A stretch of DNA of 64,000 bases from Camelus bactrianus (taxonomy: Eukaryota; Chordata; Mammalia; Artiodactyla; Camelidae). Below the pieces are notes generated by a model. It was not told the DNA's origin, ran no database searches, and saw only the letters and a program-made list of their open reading frames with translations. The position numbers and the translations under genes were made by a program. Each line of letters opens with the position of its first letter. The first letter of the stretch is position 1. Below are positions 60,690-64,000 of the stretch, piece after piece. The stretch is taken from positions 72,648,537-72,712,536 of the forward strand of contig NC_133575.1 in NCBI RefSeq assembly GCF_048773025.1, written 5' to 3'.

Positions 60690-61320
60690 CAGTTCTGCTT
60701 TCAAGGTCAATCTAGGCTCTGACCATTTCTCACCACCTCCACTACTGCTACATACCACCCTCATCCTATCCATCATCAGATCTTTTCTCCATTCCTGCAA
60801 CAACCTTCTATTGGGGAGGAAGGGCTCCCTTCCTCCACTCACCCGTCGCCAGCTTATTTTCTATACAGAAACCAGTAATGTTTTTCCAACTTAAGATAGA
60901 AAATGTGCATTGTACTCAAAATCCTTCAGACAGACTAATGGTCCTCCTCCCTCAGAACTTATGTACTTGTGTTTCCCAGAATGCTCTCTACAGATATCTT
61001 CATGTCTTGCCCCTGTATCCTACAGGACTTTGCTTAAATGTCATCTTCAGTTGTCATCTTGCCTCACCGTTGGAATTAAAATAGCAATCAACCCACTCTT
61101 CACCCTGCACACCATTTATCTTCCTTGCTTTATTTTCCTTCATAGCAACTATCAATTTATGAAAGGCTATATTTTAATTTGTTTTCTTGTTTATTGCCTA
61201 TATCTCCATGACCAGAATATAATCTACATGAGAGGAAGGATTTCTGGCCACTTTTTGCCTGATTCCAAAACAATACTTGCAATAGAGTGGGTACTAAACA
61301 TTTTTTTCAAATAAATAATG
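60690..61320 (+). mobile_element. L2 LINE 3' region, sense, about 0.6 kb
   Basis: Long collinear match to the L2 3' part: 'cactactgctacataccac' near 60740, 'tcctgcaacaaccttctatt' near 60793, 'tcaaatcatgcc'-type positions decayed, 'aaatgtcatcttcagttgtc' near 61037, 'ctttattttccttcatagca' near 61128 and 'gttttcttgtttattgccta' near 61181. The 134-codon + frame at 60910-61314 lies inside it. L2 ORF2 normally encodes RT, but only the 3' end is here. Confidence 0.8.
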
Positions 61321-61524
61321 TCTATTTATTATTCCAAAGGGACAATTACTGAAAAATCTGTGAATTGGTATTCATTGTCAACTTTTTGCCATAAAAACAC
61401 AAGAAGAATCAACTGCCAATGCATTTTTGAAAGATATGTGTAGGCAAAAATAGAATTCTGCTTATGATTTGATCATTGTGTCTATGGATACTGGGCTGTT
61501 TGATGATGGGGAACATACATAATA
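61321..61524. other. Unassigned sequence
   Basis: About 200 bp, nothing recognised. Confidence 0.4.
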
Positions 61525-61760
61525 TAATTGCTAGAAATTAGGCCTCTGGAATTGACAGATCCAGTGGTAAATTCAACTCCACATTTACCAAACTTTGAAA
61601 TATTATTTAACTTGCCTAAACCTCAGTATTCTCATCTGTAAAATGGCAATGAAAATAGCCTTATCCTTCAGCTACTGTCAGAATGAAATGATGCAAGTTA
61701 AGCATCCAGCGTAGTGCCTAGAACATTGTAAGTGCTCCATAAATGTTGGCTTTTCCTAGT
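61525..61760 (+). mobile_element. MIR SINE, sense, first of two neighbours
   Basis: 'ttaacttgcctaaacctcag' near 61607, 'ctcatctgtaaaatggcaat' near 61632, 'gtagtgcctagaacattgta' near 61712 and 'gtgctccataaatgttggct' near 61732 follow the second half of MIR well. The 5' tRNA-like part is diverged. Confidence 0.88.
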
Positions 61761-61794
61761 GGTATGAAATATCTCATTATTTGCCATCAGTGGA

Positions 61795-62060
61795 CACAGT
61801 TTAGTATATTGATTAATTATGGGGGGCTCAGACATTGGACATACCTGGGTTTGTGTCTCAGCTCCACCACTCACCAGCTGTGTGACCTTGGGTACATTAC
61901 TTGACTTCTATGAGGCTCAGATTGCCCATCTGTAAAATTGGCATATGATAGCCCTGACTTCAGAGGGTTTGCTGGAAATGTTACTTGAGATACACGTGTG
62001 TTTATCACAGTGTCTAGAATTGAGTGAGCACTAAAAAGCTATTAATACTGAATGGTAGAA
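61795..62060 (+). mobile_element. MIR SINE, sense, second of two neighbours
   Basis: Nearly full-length MIR: 'acatacctgggtttgtgtct' near 61839, 'caccagctgtgtgaccttgg' near 61873, 'gcccatctgtaaaattggca' near 61924 and 'cagtgtctagaattgagtga' near 62009. Only about 35 bp separate it from the previous MIR. Confidence 0.92.
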
Positions 62061-63787
62061 TGAGAAGGTAATTGTATGGTATGCAATTAAGAGTGCAAGT
62101 AACATCTCTCCTTCACCACCCCCACCCACTCCACATACAACATACACATAAACAGACAAGACACAAAAATTATTATTCTTAGAAGTGTCCTTAAAGCATG
62201 ACAAATTGAAGATGTTTCCTATGCCTTGGGGGCCCTAATCTATCTCTGAGATTAACTCCTAATAGTTTATGGGAGGCACAGAGTGAGGGAGAAAGGAGTA
62301 ATGCTATATGCTGGTACCAAAAGACCTAAGATGTGCATACAATATGGCAATAATCTCTTCCTTTTGTATGGTGTCTGGCAGTTTGCTATAAAACATATAT
62401 AGTATATCAAATCAGCATGTACAAGGCTATCTAGTGTGTATGGAGCTGTCTAGGAAAACAAGTCACTTATATAAATTATTAAAACAGAAAGGAGGGCAAT
62501 ATATAGAATACTTTACCCTGATCATGACCTCTTTCTAGGAATGTTTCTGCTATCACTGATTTCTGGAGGTGTGATTAATACATATGTTCCTTTTGGTCAA
62601 ATAACGCCTGTTGCTGGTGGGCATCTTTTCAACTGTAAAGGTCCCTGGGAGAGACAAAGTAGTGGGTTAGACATCCTTTTATGTGAATGAGTTCATGGGA
62701 TTCTTCTAAGCAGTGTTTTATCTGAGGGTCACCCACCCCTGGGAAAGCAGGAAAGAAGAAGTGATATGTTGATGTGGAAAATGGACTTCCTTTGACTGCA
62801 TCAAACATTTCACACTTTCAGTCACTTCTTCACCATCAAATTTCTGTATTTGACCACAACACTTAATTCAAATGTGATTCTATCTTAAAATCATCATAAA
62901 GGTGTTTGAGGATATCATTGTCACTCCCCAACTTCACTCCTAAAAATGTACTCAATGAGTACTCATCTGGTGAGTTGTAACTATAATTAGATACCTGCTT
63001 ACTTTAAGAAAAATACAACAGACTTTCTGGCTATTAGTTTATTAAACCAATGATCAAACACACAGCCCCACAAATATACACACACAGAGCTTCCCTCAGG
63101 GCTCATGAGCCCATATTAATAGATTCATTATTTCTGTAGCAAGTTAATCCTTGTCGTCTATGATCAGTAGAGTATTATTAAAACGCATCAAGCAGCACAC
63201 GTCTCCGGATTCATTTATTCTGTTATCACCCTGAAGAAGGCAGGTGAGCTGATTAACTGCTGACTAGTATGTTGGCAATAATGGAAAACGATCATTATTT
63301 TCTTAGTTCACAGGAAATTACAAGTATGCAGATACAATTTAAAAGGCAGCCTACAGCTGTATTAAAAAAAATCCAAGTAATGATGTAATTCATTTTCCCC
63401 ATTTTTTAAAAAATTCAGGGCAATGCAGAAATACAAGCCAGAAGGTTTTTATGCTAGTTTCAAAGATATTCTAAATGCAGAGTGAAACCTGAAGGTTTAT
63501 TAGGCATATTCATTATAGTCAACTTTTAGAGTCAAAGTAAATCTTATTTCTTTGCTATTAAAAGTAACTGAAAAAAAAATGTGACCTCAAAAACATTTAT
63601 GCATGTGACTTTGGGCTAATATTGATTAGTGTGAGTTAGTCTTGAGATGGTGTCACCTTTCAAGAATATGTTCCTTAAACAGCTTGTACTAATATAATGT
63701 TACCAAAGTTGGATTTAATTCTGTCAAATGGGGCATATACCCACATGATTAGATTTGGGAGGATCAGAAAGTCTATGTTTATGCTCC
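62061..63787. other. Unassigned, repeat-poor sequence with a possible conserved stretch
   Basis: About 1.7 kb without a recognised element. Bases 63090-63400 combine several CpG-containing words, repeated ATTA/TAAT homeodomain cores and balanced composition, the look of a conserved noncoding element. No coding frame or splice-site pair is apparent. Confidence 0.4.
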
Positions 63788-64000
63788 CTGTGATACTGTG
63801 CTTTATAATAAGACATGTATATGTTATTTTTATCCCTGTTTCTGGTACAGAGCTTCCAAAACTCTTGGACTTTTTTAAGTGACCTAGAGCTTGAGATAAA
63901 GGTGTCTTCTGTTATGTTAATGAGTGACTTTTAGAACACCCCTAAAGAAAGGAACTGGATGCCAGGAGAATCAATCATGTGATTAGAGGGTTGGAACTTT
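63788..64000 (+). mobile_element. Old LTR (same family as 7624-8345), cut by window end
   Basis: Begins TGTGATACTGTGC. 'ccctgtttctggtacagagc' near 63833 matches 'ccagtttctggcacagagc' of the first copy, and the two remain collinear through 'gttggaacttt' at the window end, matched at 7804-7815 by 'gattagaactttgg'. The rest lies beyond the window. Confidence 0.6.

Noticed and set aside
60910-61314. 134-codon frame
   Set aside because: Lies wholly within an L2 3' end and is not in a meaningful L2 frame.

Overview
This window reads as mammalian nuclear DNA from a gene-poor, AT-rich interval, intergenic or deep intronic. No protein-coding gene, exon, tRNA or rRNA gene can be supported. Open frames are short (158 codons at most); the longest come from a purine microsatellite or lie in LINE and LTR copies. 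Two tRNA-derived SINEs with target-site duplications (31130-31263 and 45273-45378) resemble the camelid Vic-type SINE, and two L1 3' ends (18421-19060 and 30660-30880) resemble the young cetartiodactyl L1 3'UTR. Together with several LTR families these point to a camelid (camel, llama or alpaca). All family names come from memory of consensus sequences and were not searched.

Layout. 1-4200: L1 and MIR fragments, then an ERV-L fossil on the + strand. 4300-8350: a TA-flanked Tigger-type MITE, L1 pieces in alternating orientation, and an old LTR. 8400-10070: 3'UTR of an old L1. 10598-10882: an unbroken 285-nt purine tract, (GGAA)n passing into (GAAA)n. 12604-13224: a MaLR-type LTR. 14240-20280: nested + strand L1s, with a young cetartiodactyl L1 3' end inside the 5' part of an older L1. 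20280-30150: mostly unassigned sequence with a hAT MITE, an L2 end and four LTR-like segments. 30660-34330: young L1 end, SINE, MIR and antisense L1. 35100-39500: two related LTRs, MIRs, MER5A and an MLT1 piece. 39540-42960: about 3.4 kb of antisense L1. 43640-45780: a second ERV-L fossil, on the - strand, carrying a SINE. 46030-50880: L1 ends and an MLT1. 50886-51326: a solo LTR with a 4-bp target duplication. 53140-58830: a + strand L1 meeting antisense L1 blocks tail to tail. 59380-64000: MLT1, L2, two same-strand MIRs, a repeat-free stretch that may be a conserved noncoding element, and the start of an LTR cut by the window edge.

No genes act together here. The content is a layered record of insertions: ancient MIR, L2 and MER5A; then L1M, ERV-L and MLT1; then cetartiodactyl or camelid L1, SINE and LTR copies. 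I found no new biological system. The items most worth a second look are the purine tract, the solo LTR with matching ends, the SINE with a perfect 18-bp duplication, the possibly chimeric Tigger MITE, a 130-codon open frame of unknown origin, and a few repeat-free stretches.
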